IMG/VR virus record: IMGVR_UViG_3300047564_004814
Location: 1-20,784 of that record
Origin: a virus
Length of the DNA: 20,784 bases
Direction: 5' to 3' (one strand)
The number at the start of each line of letters is the position of its first letter. Positions within the stretch are counted from its first letter, which is position 1. Shown piece by piece: positions 1 to 7,394 of the stretch. Under the pieces are notes generated by a model. That model was not told the origin of the DNA and did no database searches. It saw only the letters and a list, made by a program, of their open reading frames with translations. A program made the position numbers and the translations under genes.

Positions 1-9
1 AGAGGCGGA

Positions 10-1005
10 ATGTCTCAGACGACATTAAATGCTTCTATTACTGAATTATTTCCATGTATTGCTTTTACAACTGGAATACAATCCAGAACAATTAAAAGTA
101 CCAAAGATTTCTATCAAAAAATATTAGAAAAAAATAATACTGCATTGAGTTGTTATGTTAACTCTAGAGATGCAAACGCAGGTAGAGAATTTATTGAAAA
201 GGCAGAGACTGGGAAATTTGAAGAAAAAGTTAGAAATGCAATTAATGTTTTAAAATGGATTGAAGCTGTAAATAAAAAACATCCTATTGCAAATGTTATT
301 TGGGGATACCGAGCAAAACCTCCCGGAGTGATGTTTAATCATCCTGGAGATATTTTTATTCGCTTTAGAAATGGAAAATTACTGGGAGTAAGTTTAAAGG
401 CTGGAGGAGAAAATACGGATGAACCAAAATTGAATACTTATGTTAGACCAATATTTGAGTATTATGGTAAATTAGATCAATATGCAAACTTGAAGGAGAA
501 ATTGTGGCCACAATACTTACAAATTCCAGGAATTACTGAGGAAGATAAAAAATTTTGGGGAAAAAATAGTCTGGCTCAAAAAACATATAGTTTTGAAATA
601 AGTAATAAAGCTAGATATGATCAACTATATGATATGAATTTGGAAATTATAAAACAAGAATTAATTAATTTATTAAACAGTAATTTCAATAAAACAAGAT
701 CGTGGTTACTTGAAAAAGTTGCACAACAGCAACAGGATGTTCCCCTAGTTGTTGTTAAGGCAACTCAGAGAACTGCTAGAAGAGATAAGTCTAGTGATAT
801 TCTTGTAGAAGCACTTGCCTCTGTTACAAGTATTGTTGCCCAACCGTCACGAGGATCTTCAAAACAATCTTGGAATATCGTACTACAAGATGGATCTACA
901 CTTGAAATGGATTTTACGACTAGGACAAATAAGGTTGGTGCCGGACATAAATTAGGTCAATTTGAAAATCTTGCTGTTAAATTTAATAAAGTTAAAGTAA
1001 AATGA
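10..1005 (+). CDS. Unknown phage protein, possible PD-(D/E)xK nuclease-like fold
   Basis: This 331-residue protein is not one I recognise by name. The start follows a purine-rich GGCGG. Residues 111-130 hold a pattern like a PD-(D/E)xK nuclease core: HPGD (D114), a short strand, then VSLK (S128, K130). The usual Glu before the Lys would be Ser here, so the nuclease reading is an inference and the enzyme might be altered or inactive. The N-terminal third is mixed helix with many Lys and Asn. The C-terminus from about residue 285 is a strand-rich stretch (WNIVLQDGSTLEMDF) ending in a basic tail. It overlaps the next gene by ATGA, so the two are probably translationally coupled, and it heads a run of likely virion genes. 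It could equally be a structural or accessory protein. Confidence 0.75.
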   Translation: MSQTTLNASITELFPCIAFTTGIQSRTIKSTKDFYQKILEKNNTALSCYVNSRDANAGREFIEKAETGKFEEKVRNAINVLKWIEAVNKKHPIANVIWGYRAKPPGVMFNHPGDIFIRFRNGKLLGVSLKAGGENTDEPKLNTYVRPIFEYYGKLDQYANLKEKLWPQYLQIPGITEEDKKFWGKNSLAQKTYSFEISNKARYDQLYDMNLEIIKQELINLLNSNFNKTRSWLLEKVAQQQQDVPLVVVKATQRTARRDKSSDILVEALASVTSIVAQPSRGSSKQSWNIVLQDGSTLEMDFTTRTNKVGAGHKLGQFENLAVKFNKVKVK

Positions 1006-1226
1006 ATCAACAAATACAAGATATTATTAGATCATTTGAATCTTTATCTAAAACTAGAAAAGCAAGGTATAAGGATTTTCTAACACACATTTATGTTACA
1101 TTCGATAAAAAAATATCATTATGTAAGAAGGATAAAGAAATGAATAAATATAAGAAAATGAGAACAAGTATCCTTCACTACGTAGTGGCAAACGAAAATA
1201 AAATCATATCTAAAATTTGTAAATAA
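1002..1226 (+). CDS. Small basic hypothetical protein
   Basis: A 74-residue, Lys-rich, probably helical protein with no recognised domain. Its ATG overlaps the upstream stop (ATGA) and its stop overlaps the next start (TAATG), so it is embedded in a coupled three-gene run. Two Cys residues (CKK in the middle, CK at the C-terminus) are not spaced like a metal site. No signal peptide or membrane segment is seen. The overlaps at both ends are the main reason to accept it as a gene. Confidence 0.65.
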   Translation: MNQQIQDIIRSFESLSKTRKARYKDFLTHIYVTFDKKISLCKKDKEMNKYKKMRTSILHYVVANENKIISKICK

Positions 1227-2461
1227 TGAAAAGTTTTTTTCAATTCTTAACCGAAGCATCTACTGCTGTACAACAAGCCAATCGTATGGGATTGGAAGGT
1301 GATGGCCACGGTGGGTGGTATAAGGATGGAGAATTTGTAGCAAAAACGGAAAGGGGAAGATTAGTATTTTACAATAAGCGTCAAAAATCTCAAGGAAAGG
1401 ATCCTGCACAAACTCCGAAAGAAAAAAATATTTCTGATCCTAACTTTGTAGATCCTGCTCTGCAGCAAGAACCCCAGGCACAGCAACAAGCACCCGTAGC
1501 ACAACCACAAGTCCAAGAACCTCAACAACCTGCTGGACCACCTCCGGTTGAGAAAACTAAAGGAACTTTGACAATTGCATTTGGAAGATTTAATCCGCCA
1601 CATTTAGGTCATTTGCAATTAATGGATACTGCTGCATCATCTGCCGAACAAGAAGGTAGTGATTATATGATTATCCCTTCTCGCAGTCAGGATAAGAAGA
1701 AAAATCCATTGGATCCTGATACAAAAGTTTCAATGATGAGACAAATGTTCCCTCAGCATAGTGAGAGGATTATGAATGATGCTAATACTAAAACTATCTT
1801 TGATGTTCTTAAAAAGGCACATAATGATGGATATACAAATGTAAGAATTGTTGGCGGTGCCGATAGAGTGAAAGAGTTTGAGAAATTATCAAACAACTAC
1901 AATGGTCAACTTTATGCATTTGATAATATTGAAGTAGTATCTGCCGGAGATAGGGATCCTGATTCTGAAGGTGTGGAAGGTCTTTCTGCTTCAAGAATGA
2001 GACTTGCTGCTGCTGAAAATGACTTTAAGACTTTTCGTTCTGGTCTTCCCCCAGAGATGCCAAGAAAAAGTGCTTTAGAATTATTTACTCGTGTTCAGCA
2101 ATCTATGGGTATTACTGAATCTCTGCAAATTTGGGAGATTGCTCCTAAGTTAGATTCTCAGTCTCTTAGAGAAAATTATATTTCTGAAAATATTTTTAAT
2201 ATTGGTCAGATGGTTGAAAACTTAAATACTGGTCTTGTTGGTAGAATTATTCGTAGAGGAACTAATTATCTGATTTGTGTTACTGAAGATAATATTATGT
2301 TTAAATCTTGGATTAAGGACGTTACTGAAACTTTTAAAAATAATTATGGAGTTCCTCCCGATAAGAGATTAATTGGAACTGATTCTTATCGAGAGTATGT
2401 TCAATCTATGACTCCACTAGAGAAAATTAAATCATTCATAAATAAGAATAGGAAAAAGTAA
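1226..2461 (+). CDS. Nucleotidyltransferase-fold protein with capsid-targeting-like N-terminus
   Basis: A 411-residue modular protein. Residues 1-11 read MKSFFQFLTEA, very like the capsid-targeting sequence of T4 internal head proteins, with LTE|A fitting the (L/I)xE prohead protease site. Residues about 18-55 hold a GDGHGGWY segment. A Pro/Gln-rich linker (about 75-110) follows. Residues about 114-290 are a cytidylyltransferase/adenylyltransferase-like domain: GRFNPPHLGH at 120-129 is the HxGH nucleotide-binding motif, GGADR is mid-domain, and SASRMR at 254-259 matches the second signature (SxxxxR). NMN adenylyltransferases and related enzymes share this fold; the substrate cannot be told from the sequence. 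The last 110 residues have a small strand-rich region (GLVGRIIRRGTNYLICV). The start overlaps the upstream stop (TAATG). If the N-terminus is a real targeting signal, the enzyme is packaged and may be injected, as T4 Alt is. Confidence 0.85.
   Translation: MKSFFQFLTEASTAVQQANRMGLEGDGHGGWYKDGEFVAKTERGRLVFYNKRQKSQGKDPAQTPKEKNISDPNFVDPALQQEPQAQQQAPVAQPQVQEPQQPAGPPPVEKTKGTLTIAFGRFNPPHLGHLQLMDTAASSAEQEGSDYMIIPSRSQDKKKNPLDPDTKVSMMRQMFPQHSERIMNDANTKTIFDVLKKAHNDGYTNVRIVGGADRVKEFEKLSNNYNGQLYAFDNIEVVSAGDRDPDSEGVEGLSASRMRLAAAENDFKTFRSGLPPEMPRKSALELFTRVQQSMGITESLQIWEIAPKLDSQSLRENYISENIFNIGQMVENLNTGLVGRIIRRGTNYLICVTEDNIMFKSWIKDVTETFKNNYGVPPDKRLIGTDSYREYVQSMTPLEKIKSFINKNRKK
2437..2444 (+). promoter_or_regulatory. 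Possible T4-type late promoter CATAAATA
   Basis: CATAAATA fits NATAAATA and ends 36 bases before the ATG at 2481. It lies inside the end of the upstream coding region and the first base differs from the T4 consensus, so it is weaker evidence than the perfect boxes elsewhere. Confidence 0.4.
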
Positions 2462-2480
2462 GTATTAACAAAATCTTCCA

Positions 2481-4157
2481 ATGAATAATAAGAAAATTTT
2501 TGAAGATGCTCCCGCTCCTGCACCTGCTGCAGAAGTTGCCGGAGGTGCAAAACAAAAAATAGAAAAGCAGGCAAGACAACTTGCTTACGATACCCGATAT
2601 AAGGTAAAGCAAACTTTTAAGGATGGGAAGACTGACCCGGCAGCTGTTAAAAGGGCGTATATGCAACAACTTCAAAAGTCTAGTGCTCCTGCACCGGTTA
2701 AGATGAGGGCAAAGCAAATGCTTTTAGGCGAAGATTATATTTCTGATATTAATGATATGGTTGCAGAGAATGTATCCAATTGTCTATTCAAAGTATTTGT
2801 AGAAAATATTAAAACGGAAGATGCAATTGATTCTTCCGAGTATCTGCAGTCACTTGCGGAAATGGACGAAAAGAAATATAAGGTAAGAGTTACTGATAAG
2901 AATAGTGGTAGTTCATATGTAAGATATGCCACTCGTGAAAAAATTAATCAACTTCGCGCAAATCCTAATATTAAATCTGTTGAAATGACCGAATATGGAA
3001 CTCCATATGAGGGTGAAAGGAATCGGGGAGAGCAAACTGCCAAAGCAACTTCCGGTAAAGGATTGGATCCTGTCGGTAAAGAAGATGCCGATGTTAATAA
3101 TGATGGTAAAGTTGATAATACTGATGGATATTTGAAAAAGAGAAGACAAGCAGTCGGAAATGCCATTGCGACTCGTAAAGAAGAAGTAGAATTTATTGAC
3201 GAAGTAAAAAAAAACAAAAAGAATACTGATGAAAAAATCGATGTTATGAAGGGTAAAAATAAAGTGAAGGTTTTTCCGGAAATTAAAGTTCAGGAAGAAA
3301 CTGAAACTGGATACTCAAAGTTTCTTAAAAAGGTTCATTCCCTTCAAGAAATGTCAGTAAGTATTAATCAGCAGCAAGCAGCTGGGGCTGCTCTTAGTGC
3401 AAAAAGAGGTAAAACCGATCCTTCAGAATTAAAAGGTGCTGCTCGTGAAATGTATGATTCTATGACAGAAAAACAACTTCGTGATTTTGCCAAAACCAAG
3501 CACGAAGGTCTTCCTGAAAAAGTAAAGGAAGAAATGGAATGTGGTTCAGATGATAAGAAAAAGAAAGGTGAAGAAGATCCTCGTTCTATGAGTACTAAAA
3601 TTAATCTTGTAAAAAACAAGTTTAGATCAATGGGACTTAAGATGTCTTATGAACCAGAAGGTGAGCAAATTTCTGAAATTCCAATTATTCCAATTGCTGC
3701 TGGAGCTGCTGCATTATATGGATTGAATAAAGTCCGTCAAGGAATGCAACAAGATAGAAGTGGTGGCGGTAAAGTTGCTCCTGCCGGTACTATTAAATCA
3801 AACATTCAAAACAGAAGAGCAGCGGAATCTGAATTAATGAAACAGTATCAATCATATGAACCAGAAGGTGAGCAAATTGATGAGTTGAATCGTTCCGAAA
3901 GAGAAACCGGTATTAATACAAAGACTGGTAGACCAACTCAAAAAGGTGGTGATCCTAAAGTTGCTGAAAGAAATAAACCACCATTTAAATATGGCGGTTC
4001 AAGACAGCAACCAAAGAATCGTGGAGAAAAACCACCTTCTCCCAGCGAGCAGGCTACTAAGAGAGGTGTTCTTAGTCCTTTAGAGCATAAAGTAGCACTA
4101 CGTCGTGCTTCTAGAAAAAGAGCAGCAGAGTTTGAGATGGATACTAAAGGAACCTAG
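2481..4157 (+). CDS. Long modular virion-type protein with dockerin-like loop and DUF3008-like module
   Basis: A 558-residue protein of short modules in order: an Ala/Pro-rich start; a basic helical region; a segment KVRVTDKNSGSSYVRY near 133-150; a calcium-loop motif DVNNDGKVDNTD at 204-215 followed by a helix GYLKKRR, resembling a dockerin/EF-hand repeat (acidic or Asn residues at loop positions 1, 3, 5, 9 and 12); and, at about 291-352, a stretch (QQQAAGAALSAKRGKT, then EMYDSMTEKQL) that I recognise as like the small DUF3008 family. The motif YEPEGEQI occurs twice, encoded by identical 24-base repeats. A short hydrophobic stretch sits near residue 400, and the C-terminus is basic. No enzyme is recognised. 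The modular low-complexity build and neighbours suggest a virion or scaffold-associated protein, which is an inference. Confidence 0.8.
   Translation: MNNKKIFEDAPAPAPAAEVAGGAKQKIEKQARQLAYDTRYKVKQTFKDGKTDPAAVKRAYMQQLQKSSAPAPVKMRAKQMLLGEDYISDINDMVAENVSNCLFKVFVENIKTEDAIDSSEYLQSLAEMDEKKYKVRVTDKNSGSSYVRYATREKINQLRANPNIKSVEMTEYGTPYEGERNRGEQTAKATSGKGLDPVGKEDADVNNDGKVDNTDGYLKKRRQAVGNAIATRKEEVEFIDEVKKNKKNTDEKIDVMKGKNKVKVFPEIKVQEETETGYSKFLKKVHSLQEMSVSINQQQAAGAALSAKRGKTDPSELKGAAREMYDSMTEKQLRDFAKTKHEGLPEKVKEEMECGSDDKKKKGEEDPRSMSTKINLVKNKFRSMGLKMSYEPEGEQISEIPIIPIAAGAAALYGLNKVRQGMQQDRSGGGKVAPAGTIKSNIQNRRAAESELMKQYQSYEPEGEQIDELNRSERETGINTKTGRPTQKGGDPKVAERNKPPFKYGGSRQQPKNRGEKPPSPSEQATKRGVLSPLEHKVALRRASRKRAAEFEMDTKGT
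3648..3878 (+). repeat. Pair of 24-bp in-frame direct repeats
   Basis: TATGAACCAGAAGGTGAGCA plus AATT occurs identically at 3648-3671 and 3855-3878, 207 bases (69 codons) apart and in the same frame. It encodes YEPEGEQI in both places. Identity at the nucleotide level suggests recent duplication or conversion. Confidence 0.85.
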
Positions 4158-4160
4158 TTC

Positions 4161-4167
4161 CTAAATA
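4161..4167 (+). promoter_or_regulatory. CTAAATA box, possible late promoter variant
   Basis: CTAAATA ends 30 bases before the ATG at 4198, the same spacing as the perfect TATAAATA boxes in this window. The same heptamer occurs at 19557 before the porin. It is only a partial match to NATAAATA, so it is a weak call. Confidence 0.3.
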
Positions 4168-4197
4168 AGACAGGATATTCTTCACACGGAGGTTATT

Positions 4198-4383
4198 ATG
4201 TCTGCAGGTCTTATTTGGGCTTGGATTGTTGCAAATGAAGCAGCAGTTGCTACTATTCTTTTAGTTGTTTCCGAACTTCTTGGCGCAATTCCTAAAGTTA
4301 AAGCAAACGGAATTGCTTCTTTTGTTATTCTTCAGATTCAAACACATCTCAAGAAAAAAGGTGCAGCAGATCCAACTCCCTGA
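4198..4383 (+). CDS. Small membrane protein
   Basis: A 61-residue protein with a strong Shine-Dalgarno (GGAGG, 8 bases before the ATG). Residues about 3-31 are hydrophobic (LIWAWIVANEAAVATILLVV), then comes an amphipathic or second hydrophobic helix (IASFVILQI) and a Lys-rich tail. It looks like one or two membrane segments with the charged C-terminus in the cytoplasm. A holin is conceivable from size and topology, but nothing specific proves it and no endolysin is adjacent; the lysozyme gene is 11 kb away. It ends just before a rho-independent terminator, so it is the last gene of its transcript. Confidence 0.8.
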   Translation: MSAGLIWAWIVANEAAVATILLVVSELLGAIPKVKANGIASFVILQIQTHLKKKGAADPTP

Positions 4384-4409
4384 ATTAACAACTAAATAAA
4401 ATATCAATT

Positions 4410-4438
4410 AGGGGAGAAACTTAAACTCCCCTTTTTTT
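4410..4438 (+). terminator. Rho-independent terminator
   Basis: AGGGGAG (4410-4416) pairs perfectly with CTCCCCT (4426-4432) around a 9-base loop, followed by T7. The last T is also the first base of the late promoter box TATAAATA. Confidence 0.9.
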
Positions 4439-4445
4439 ATAAATA
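4438..4445 (+). promoter_or_regulatory. T4-type late promoter TATAAATA
   Basis: A perfect match to the T4 late consensus, starting on the last T of the preceding terminator and ending 33 bases before the ATG at 4479. It would give a separate late transcript for the structural protein gene. Confidence 0.8.
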
Positions 4446-4478
4446 TCATTATAATAAAGAACTTTATAGGTAACAAGA

Positions 4479-5291
4479 ATGGCACTCTGGGGAAAAGCAG
4501 ATAGTATTTACTCTCCTGGAACAGTAACAGTTGATTATGCTGCAAAAACTATTACTGGAACTGGAACATCATTCACATCAGCAACGGTTGGTTCTGTAAT
4601 CAGTATCGGTGTTGGAAATACTTTTGGTGAAGCAGTAATTTCTGGAATTACTTCAGATAGAGTTATTTCCATTGCATCAACAGGTGCATTGAATGGACAA
4701 CCAATTTCTGGTGTGGCATATACAATGTCACAAAAACCAGTATATACCCTTCACGATTCTCACTATGGTCCTAATCAGATTTATGGTGTAGATGTTTACG
4801 AAGCCGGTGCTGCTGTTGATACAAAGTATGCGGTAACTCATGCTGGATGGGTTGGAGTTACGACCTATAATGATACCGATGGAAATCTGAGAGTCAAGAG
4901 CGAAACTCTGGTCGCTTTCTCTGGAATTTCTACCGGAACTGCTACTTATGGAGTTGCCGGTGATGCTGCAGATGATGCTACCCTCCCTGACTTCAAAATT
5001 ACAATTGCAGGAGTAACCGCATCTCCTAGCGCAGCAGTTGGAGTTGGAACAACTGTAACTCTAACGGTTTCTGCTTCAGTATCTCCTGATACAACCCTAT
5101 CTTATCAGTGGCAGAAGTCCAGCACTGCTAATGGAACTGTTTATAATAACATTTCCGGAGCAGTTGGAATTAGCACCAATATTGCTAACCCAACAACTGG
5201 TAATAATAACTATAATTATCGTGTTATTGTCACTGCTGATGGTGGAGCAACGGCAACTTCTAGCCCAATCAAACTCACAGTAACTGCATGA
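4479..5291 (+). CDS. Probable virion structural protein with C-terminal Ig-like domain
   Basis: A 270-residue, beta-rich, Gly/Thr/Ser/Val-rich protein starting MALWGKADSIYS. The N-terminal 170 residues alternate short strands and turns (ITGTGTSFTSATVGSVISIG). Residues about 175-270 form an Ig-like domain: the strand pattern ends SYQWQKS ... NYRVIVTADGGATATSSPIKLTV, with the usual core Trp and Tyr. Such domains decorate the surface of many tailed phages. It has its own late promoter and a terminator isolating it from upstream genes, fitting high late expression. Its exact place in the virion (head decoration, as T4 Hoc, or tail) cannot be told. No catalytic motifs are seen. Confidence 0.85.
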   Translation: MALWGKADSIYSPGTVTVDYAAKTITGTGTSFTSATVGSVISIGVGNTFGEAVISGITSDRVISIASTGALNGQPISGVAYTMSQKPVYTLHDSHYGPNQIYGVDVYEAGAAVDTKYAVTHAGWVGVTTYNDTDGNLRVKSETLVAFSGISTGTATYGVAGDAADDATLPDFKITIAGVTASPSAAVGVGTTVTLTVSASVSPDTTLSYQWQKSSTANGTVYNNISGAVGISTNIANPTTGNNNYNYRVIVTADGGATATSSPIKLTVTA

Positions 5292-5295
5292 TAAT

Positions 5296-5667
5296 ATGAG
5301 ATTTGATGAATTGAATGAAAGTAACTATATGCTTTTTGCTATAAAATTCTACGATAATCCTCAAGCAGTGACTAAAGAAGACTTTGAGGATGATTTGAAA
5401 CGAATAAAGTATATAAAAAGATTATTGAAAAGATATAAGAATACCGGCACATTAAAAATTCATTTGATCTTGAATCATTTAACTTTACTTTTTAATGTTT
5501 TTAATGATGCCGCTATTCCACTTTTATTTTATAATCTTGATCCAGATCTTTGGCCAATAGTAAAAAGCTTTTTGATATTTTTGAATCGAATTCCTGAGTA
5601 TCCAAGAACAAATATTCATGATATTCAAGAAGATTGTGAATGTCTTTCTCAATTGCAATCAATCTAA
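5296..5667 (+). CDS. Conserved-type small phage protein, function unknown
   Basis: A 123-residue helical protein with the run KHYDNP-like FYDNPQAV, then DLKRIKYIKRLLKRYK and ILNHLTLLFNVF. I recognise this general pattern from T4-like marine phages, where it is carried as a hypothetical protein of unknown role. It starts 5 bases after the structural protein stop and overlaps the next start by one base (TAATG), so it is probably co-transcribed from the late promoter at 4438. No membrane segment or signal peptide is clear, although the LIFLN and LLFYNL stretches are hydrophobic. Confidence 0.8.
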   Translation: MRFDELNESNYMLFAIKFYDNPQAVTKEDFEDDLKRIKYIKRLLKRYKNTGTLKIHLILNHLTLLFNVFNDAAIPLLFYNLDPDLWPIVKSFLIFLNRIPEYPRTNIHDIQEDCECLSQLQSI

Positions 5668-5870
5668 TGGATAAATTAGACAAAATCATTTGTATTATTC
5701 GTAATTTGAAGGAAGAAGGTATTATTGCTGTTCCTACAAATAATGCAACTAGTGGTAACATAGCAGGTCTTCCGCCAGACCAACCTCCAGTTTTTAAGAA
5801 CAAAAAAAGAAATATTTTCTTAGGAAAAGGTTCGCGTAAAAAATGGATGTTAAAACGTAATAAAGATTAA
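5667..5870 (+). CDS. Small conserved-type phage protein, function unknown
   Basis: A 67-residue protein. The ATG at 5667 (TAATG overlap with the upstream stop) is chosen over an in-frame ATG at 5640 because the stop-start overlap is typical here and the sequence from MDKLDKIICI looks like a natural N-terminus. It has an N-terminal helix, a middle PTNNATSGNIAGLPPDQPPV, and a basic aromatic C-terminus (FLGKGSRKKWMLKR). This layout looks familiar from other T4-like cyanophages, but no function is known to me. Confidence 0.75.
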   Translation: MDKLDKIICIIRNLKEEGIIAVPTNNATSGNIAGLPPDQPPVFKNKKRNIFLGKGSRKKWMLKRNKD

Positions 5871-5899
5871 CAACATCCTGCGATTCACCGCATTCAAAA

Positions 5900-5907
5900 A
5901 ATAAATA
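5900..5907 (+). promoter_or_regulatory. Possible late promoter AATAAATA
   Basis: AATAAATA fits NATAAATA in the 98-base gap before the gene at 5969. It ends 61 bases before that start, further than the other boxes, so the call is weak. Nothing else in the gap stands out beyond an imperfect hairpin around the T6 run near 5927. Confidence 0.35.
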
Positions 5908-5968
5908 TTAATAAATCTACTCGAATTTTTTGTTTCGTAGGAATTAAATTTCATACAGTATAAAAAAT

Positions 5969-6412
5969 ATGTTTAGCAAATCATCCAACGAAACTAAAAT
6001 TGCAGTTCTAGAAGAACGTCTTACATCTTATGAGGTTATGATGAAAAAGATTGATGAGGCCATTCAAATAATGGGCAAGACCAGTCAAAACATTTCAAAA
6101 ATGTTGGCGGTTCATGAAGAGAAACTGGAAAATAATAATAAAAGTGATGAATTGATTATTGATAGAATTAAAACAATCGAAGTAAAAAATACGGAAGAGC
6201 ACAATAAAGTAATAGAAAGATTTGAATCATTGGAAGAAAAGATTGATGATCGTATAGAATCTTTAGATAAAAAAGTTGATGAAGTAACAAAATTTCGTTG
6301 GTTGTTGGCAGGAGCTTTAGTTATTATTTCATTTGCAATTTCTCAATCTAGTATGGTGGTCGATGTCTTGACACCAGATTCAGGTCAGGTTAGAATAGAG
6401 AGAGCAAAGTAA
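5969..6412 (+). CDS. Coiled-coil protein with C-terminal membrane anchor
   Basis: A 147-residue protein. Residues about 8-105 are a long charged coiled coil with heptad-like Ile/Leu spacing (ERFESLEEKIDDRIESLDKK). Residues about 110-130 are one membrane helix (WLLAGALVIISFAISQSS), followed by a short tail. Length and topology resemble small phage membrane proteins with a coiled-coil domain; an inner spanin usually has the anchor at the N-terminus, so that role is not favoured. It lies 10 bases upstream of the primase gene and may share its transcript. The function is unknown. Confidence 0.8.
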   Translation: MFSKSSNETKIAVLEERLTSYEVMMKKIDEAIQIMGKTSQNISKMLAVHEEKLENNNKSDELIIDRIKTIEVKNTEEHNKVIERFESLEEKIDDRIESLDKKVDEVTKFRWLLAGALVIISFAISQSSMVVDVLTPDSGQVRIERAK

Positions 6413-6422
6413 AACCCTTATA

Positions 6423-7394
6423 ATGGATTTGATTGATTCCAAGTATATTGGATTAGTTTCGTCACGCCTACAAAAATTTAAAAGGGTCAAAGCGGATCTC
6501 TACAATTTCCGTTGCCCTATTTGTGGTGATTCACAACGCAATAAAAATAAGACAAGGGGATATTTTTATAGTGTAAAAAATAATATGAACTTCAAGTGCC
6601 ACAATTGCGGATCTAGTCTATCGTTCAATAATTTTCTCAAAAAGATAGACTCTAATCTTCATAGTCAGTATACTATGGAGAAGTTTAAGGAGGGATTTAC
6701 TGGTAAGAATTTTGTAGTTGAAGAACCTAAACTAGAGTTTTCAAAACCATCTTTTTCTAAAAAGTTAGATCTTCCAAAAGCATCAACAAATGAAGTTGCC
6801 AAAACTTATTTGGAAAAAAGAAAACTAAATCCAGATAAGTTTTATTTTGCTAACAAATTTCAGGAGTGGGTAAATACTCAAAAACCCACATTTAGTAGGA
6901 TAGTAAAGGATGAAAGTCGTATAGTGATACCATTACACACTAGAGAAGGAGAGATCTTTGGATTTCAGGGAAGATCGCTAGGTCCAAACAATGTTAAATA
7001 TATTACCGTCATCTTGGACGAATCGATTCCCAAACTTTATGGGTTGAATAAAATAGATGCAAATAAGACGGTTTATATTGTTGAAGGTCCATTTGACTCT
7101 GAATTTGTAGAAAATGGAATTGCAATGTGTGGTGCCGATGTTGACATTAGTTCTTGCAATTTTAATGATGTAGTTTATGTCTTTGACAATGAACCGCGAA
7201 ATCGAGAAATTTGTAGTCGAATGAATAAGATTATTGAAAACGGAAGCAAAATTATTATTTGGTCCAGATCGATTATTCAAAAGGACATTAATGATATGGT
7301 AATTGCTGGACACAATGTTATGGATGTGTTAAAATCAAATACATACTCAGGTTTAGAAGCAAAAGTAAAGTTTAGCGAGTGGAAGAAAGTATGA
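6423..7394 (+). CDS. 61: DNA primase, T4 gp61-like
   Basis: This makes RNA primers for lagging-strand synthesis together with the replicative helicase (gp41 in T4). The 323-residue length is close to T4 gp61 (about 340). A zinc-binding domain is visible: C31-x2-C34 (CPICGDS) and C59-x2-C62 (CHNCGSS). A Toprim-type core follows: VYIVEGPFD with Glu at 221 and Asp at 225, then VVYVFDNEPRNRE and the strand IIIWS with a following KDINDM. The stop overlaps the nrdA start (ATGA), so primase and nrdA are translationally coupled, joining replication and dNTP supply. The start is the ATG just after the upstream gene's stop region; no strong Shine-Dalgarno is present. Confidence 0.92.
   Translation: MDLIDSKYIGLVSSRLQKFKRVKADLYNFRCPICGDSQRNKNKTRGYFYSVKNNMNFKCHNCGSSLSFNNFLKKIDSNLHSQYTMEKFKEGFTGKNFVVEEPKLEFSKPSFSKKLDLPKASTNEVAKTYLEKRKLNPDKFYFANKFQEWVNTQKPTFSRIVKDESRIVIPLHTREGEIFGFQGRSLGPNNVKYITVILDESIPKLYGLNKIDANKTVYIVEGPFDSEFVENGIAMCGADVDISSCNFNDVVYVFDNEPRNREICSRMNKIIENGSKIIIWSRSIIQKDINDMVIAGHNVMDVLKSNTYSGLEAKVKFSEWKKV

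Noticed and set aside
5640-5666. Upstream ATG for the 5667 gene
   Set aside because: The TAATG stop-start overlap and the natural N-terminus favour 5667.
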